A program made the translations under genes and the position numbers. DNA of 23,495 bases from Intoshia linei (taxonomy: Eukaryota > Orthonectida > Rhopaluridae): NCBI GenBank assembly GCA_001642005.1, contig LWCA01000560.1, positions 1 to 23,495 on the forward strand. Reading direction: 5' to 3'. Below the pieces are notes generated by a model, which searched no databases, had not been told where the DNA came from, and worked only from the letters and a program-made list of their open reading frames with translations. Below are positions 20,663 to 23,495 of this stretch, piece after piece. The first letter of the stretch is position 1. Each line of letters opens with the position of its first letter.

Positions 20663-21665
20663 CAATGCACGCAATAAACATATTCCAACTGATTTATATT
20701 AATTTTTGGTCTATTAACATTAATTTTCATGAATATTTCATCTCTATTAAAAAAGGTATTAAAAAGTACGCTTGTTGATACCATTATTTTTCCTTTGCCA
20801 CTTTGATATGAAAAGATATTAGACAAATCGCTAATTAGCCGCGCAATAAACATAGGACACTTCACATTAAAATCACTTTTTTTATACAAATAATTACAAA
20901 AAATACAATTTGGACAGTTCTGATGGATTCCAGTTTTATTGGCATGATCTACGAAAGGAAAAAGAAGTCTACTCTACGCGGCAAAGTGGAGGTAGATCAG
21001 TAATGGTCTGGGAACATTTTCACAGAAAGGAAAATTCTGAATGGAAATCAGAACTCTGAGGATTATATTTTTACCTTATCTGAATTTCTACTTATATTTG
21101 CTCACTTTCATTATCGTACAGATTACATTTTTCAACAAGATAATGCTCCAATCCACACTTCTGGTAAGGTCAAAACATGGTTTGAAGAACATTCTGTTAA
21201 TGTAATGAACTGGCCATCGAAGTCTGCTGACCTTAATCCTATAGAAAACTTATGGGGAATTTTGGCAAGGTCCGTATACAAAAATGGCAGGCAATTTAAA
21301 AATAAGGATACTCTGACGCAGATAATATTGACAGAATGGGAAAATATCTATAAAGATGTTATTGAAAAGTTAGTATTGACAATAAAGGATAGATGCCTTG
21401 AAGTTGTGATCAATAAAGGAGAAAAGACACATTATTAAATTGTAAATACATTATTTTAATTTGAGGTGTCTTATGTTTATTGCGCGGCTAATTAACGATT
21501 TGTGTGATAACTTTTCATAAAAAGGTGGCAGAAGAAAAATAATGGTAATTAACAAGCGTATTTTTTAATATTTTTTTTAATAAAGATGAAATATTCATGA
21601 AAATGAATGTTAATAGACCAAAAAATAATATAAATCGGTTGGACCTATGTTTATTGCGCGCACTG
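20663..21665 (+). mobile_element. Tc1-like transposon with IR/DR ends (Sleeping Beauty layout)
   Basis: The element is exactly flanked by TA (20661-20662 and 21666-21667). Its ends form long inverted repeats of about 200 bases (20663-20860 and 21465-21665). Each end carries two copies of a GCGCAATAAACATA-type site: the outer ones at about 20667-20680 and 21646-21662, the inner ones at 20838-20859 and 21465-21488. This is the IR/DR arrangement of the Sleeping Beauty group, in which transposase binds an outer and an inner site at each end. It is about 1.0 kb and carries only part of a transposase. Confidence 0.88.
20907..21438 (+). pseudogene. Truncated, frameshifted Tc1-family transposase (DD34E)
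   Basis: Only the catalytic part remains. It opens with NLDSSDGFQFYWHDL (first aspartate region) and SGGRSVMVW in one frame. It then passes stops and a frameshift near 21055-21100, and resumes with FQQDNAPIHTSGKV, NWPSKSADLNPIENLWG and a normal C-terminal tail ending in TAA. Second aspartate and glutamate are 34 residues apart. The N-terminal DNA-binding part, about a hundred codons, is absent: the left inverted repeat ends within 50 bases of the remaining coding sequence. It could not encode an active enzyme. It belongs to a different subfamily from the element at 5068-6168. Confidence 0.85.
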
Positions 21666-22084
21666 TATCATTTTATTTTTATCTGAAAATCTACAAAAAA
21701 CGCCTTTTTAAATTTGAATGCTACATTAACGATTTGATAAAATAGAAAGATACTAGGATTACAGATAAATTTCAATGAATACCTTCGTCTAAATTTATTT
21801 TATTTATTAAAGCGCATTTTCTTGTATTCTACATTGAAAAAAATTGATTTTATTGACAAAAAGTGAAAAGGTTAGGAATCACTGCTATAATGTATTCCAC
21901 AATATAGAATCTACATGTTTTAAATATAATCATACCAAATGTATATTGTACCAAGTTATATTGTGATTTTAGTCCATTACAAATCTAGTATATATTTGAC
22001 TATAATTTATAACTTTAAATCTTAGAAAGTATACAATATTTGTTTTTATAATTAATATTTTTATGTCACATGTACATTGTACCT

Positions 22085-22792
22085 CAGCCATTTGAAACTC
22101 AAATACGTGGTGGGCCGCATCTTTTCGAAATTTTTTTAAGCGGGCCGTATCATAAAAATTTTTATAGTATCACCTTTGAAAACCATTATACTATAAATCA
22201 AAATCATTGTCAAATACACAGTGTGTATTGAAAGTGATGTCAAATCAGATAATCGAAATTAAAAATGTTTTTAGTTTGAGCAGCCATGTGGTTTTTTAAT
22301 TTTTTAAAATTTTTTTTGGACAGTTGTGCTAATATTATTAAAAGGATAATTCGTATTATCATCGTAGATTACTGAGTAAACTTGGCCAGTTCTTTCATCT
22401 TCATTATTTTGTGATAATTCTATCCTCGAAATTAGAAGTGAAATTATTTTTTGTGCGGTTTTTTATCTATTGTGTAAGATTTATTTTTTAAATTAAAGTT
22501 CGAATGATAAAACTAGAAATTTAATTTGATATGACTTGTACGTATTTTTAATTATCATTAATTAATTAATTAATTGTAAGTATGATTTTAATCGTATCAT
22601 TGATATCATTAAATATGATCTCCTCACAGTTTAGGTGTGAAAATGATGATAAACAATTCATTTTGGAATATTTAATAACATATATATTATATCATATATA
22701 TTATTACTATTAATAATATAGTATATATACATATACGACGTTGCGGCGGGCCGTACTTAAATTTGAAAAGGGCCGCATTTTTGAGACGGTTG
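22085..22792. mobile_element. hAT-like MITE of about 0.7 kb with 8-base target duplication
   Basis: The ends read CAGCCATTTGAAACTCAA on the left and, inverted, CAACCGTCTCAAAAATG on the right. GGGCCGCAT and GGGCCGTA blocks lie just inside each end in inverse orientation (22112-22147 and 22747-22777); such GGGCCGC blocks are common in hAT MITEs. Flanking 8-mers are TTGTACCT (22077-22084) and TTGTACAT (22793-22800), seven of eight identical. There is no transposase frame. Confidence 0.72.
22553..22575 (+). repeat. Short (ATTA)n simple repeat
   Basis: About six tandem ATTA units lie inside the hAT-like MITE at 22085-22792. This is a low-complexity slippage tract with no further meaning visible. 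Confidence 0.7.
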
Positions 22793-22800
22793 TTGTACAT

Positions 22801-23495
22801 TGTATGTGCGCAAAAATTATTTCATATGTCAAAAGTTTATCGGTTTAAAAAATCGTTTAAACTCTGAGATGCTCTAATATTAAATAATTATAATCAACGA
22901 AAAGTTGAAAAAGTGAAAAAATATGACAAAAATTGATCATTATTTTACAAATTTCATCAACAGAAAGTAAATTATGTCATATTTGGCATTGTGTATATTC
23001 TTAATTATAATCGAGATTTTAATAATTATTAAAATGTAGATGGTACATTTAAATCGTGTTTTATTATGAAAGAATAAAATGTTATATACATGTATAAAAT
23101 GTATATATTTATAGCCTGTAATTTAATTATAGAATACAGTAGTTTCTCTAGTTTTTAAATGTTGAAACTTAATACAAATAACATATAAGGAAGAGAGTAA
23201 TATATGTGTAAAACTTTGCTACATATCTAATCACTAAACTTATATTAGATAGTAAATCATATTTTTTACAGTTTTTGTATTTAATTTTAATGCTAATACA
23301 ATAATTAATTAATGGATAAAACAATAATATTAAGTTATAGTGGTTTGATTGAACATATATTAAATTAACACTTTAATATTGAATAAACTCGAGTAATATT
23401 GAAATGTATATAGCAATATTGAATTATCATCATCGGTATCGAATTGAATTTTAATCAAAATTAGATATAGAATAGACAGGGGTGGCACCAGCAAT
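22801..23495. other. Right-edge intergenic DNA, nothing recognised
   Basis: AT-rich sequence without an open frame, splice-module pattern, RNA gene or terminal repeat that I can support. A short acceptor-plus-TGT string at 23111-23122 resembles the start of a cysteine-module exon, but the frame stops before a second cysteine. Confidence 0.5.

Larger units (their letters stand above)
20376..21884. mobile_element. hAT-like element interrupted by a Tc1-like element
   Basis: The left end reads CGGTGATTCCTAACG at 20376 and the right end, inverted, CAGTGATTCCTAACC at 21884. The flanking 8-mers are CTTTAATT (20368-20375) and CTATAATG (21885-21892), six of eight matching and showing the T and A at positions 2 and 6-7 typical of hAT targets. 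Removing the inner Tc1-like element leaves about 500 bases without a transposase, so this is a MITE-size non-autonomous element. Older outer, younger inner insertion follows from the nesting. Confidence 0.68.

Noticed and set aside
20656-20889. Minus-strand 77-codon frame
   Set aside because: It lies in the left inverted repeat of the Tc1-like element, which is non-coding in such elements.
23111-23160. Acceptor-like TATAG followed by CC TGT AAT, resembling the start of a cysteine-module exon
   Set aside because: It meets a stop before any second cysteine and lies 4 kb beyond the likely poly(A) signal; too weak to call.
1-23495. CRISPR array, bacterial operon, tRNA or rRNA gene
   Set aside because: No regularly spaced repeats, ribosome-binding sites or RNA-gene signatures were seen; every protein gene I can follow in full has eukaryotic introns.

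Overview
This window is AT-rich nuclear DNA from a eukaryote, almost certainly an animal or a close relative of animals. Every gene I can follow is split by GT-AG introns, many of them only 35-60 bases long. Genes use the standard code, and the neighbours are a Rabex-5 type Rab5 exchange factor, an RBM25 type splicing factor and a pyridoxamine-phosphate oxidase, with three families of Tc1-like transposons and several hAT-like miniature elements. Short introns, high AT and short intergenic gaps would fit a miniaturised or parasitic animal such as an orthonectid, dicyemid or myxozoan, but nothing seen here fixes the species.

Layout: 1-639 is a decayed Tc1-like transposon. 1285-2662 (minus) is the 5' part of RBM25, which runs off to the left. 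2963-7226 (plus) is a complete 8-exon Rabex-5 gene (459 residues), divergent from RBM25. Its third intron holds degenerate sequence and its fourth intron holds a dead Tc1-like element in antisense. 7691-8968 (minus) is a complete 7-exon PNPO gene (213 residues), convergent with Rabex-5 and with one 35-base intron. 9068-9319 (plus) is an open exon that may be mitochondrial ribosomal protein mL49, divergent from PNPO.

9689-19182 (plus) is the centrepiece: an apparently single gene of about 24 exons. It encodes a signal peptide followed by about 22 cysteine-rich furin-like half-modules, one per exon, with every intron in phase 1 (about 647 residues, about 100 cysteines). All 24 exons join in one open frame ending in a stop and an AATAAA signal. 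I recognise the fold class (furin-like cysteine-rich repeats) but not the gene. Its introns have taken in a 397-base hairpin element, a 282-base hAT-like MITE and two inverted copies of an unnamed repeat of about 0.63-0.74 kb.

19183-23495 holds no gene I can support. It is a graveyard of mobile DNA: a third copy of the unnamed repeat, a hAT-like element with a Tc1-like element nested inside it, and another hAT-like MITE. The nested Tc1-like element has Sleeping Beauty style IR/DR ends.

The genes do not form one pathway. RBM25 acts in splicing, Rabex-5 at early endosomes, PNPO in vitamin B6 metabolism, and the cysteine-rich protein is predicted to be secreted. All exon borders were set by eye from splice sites, frame phase and remembered protein families; no search was run.
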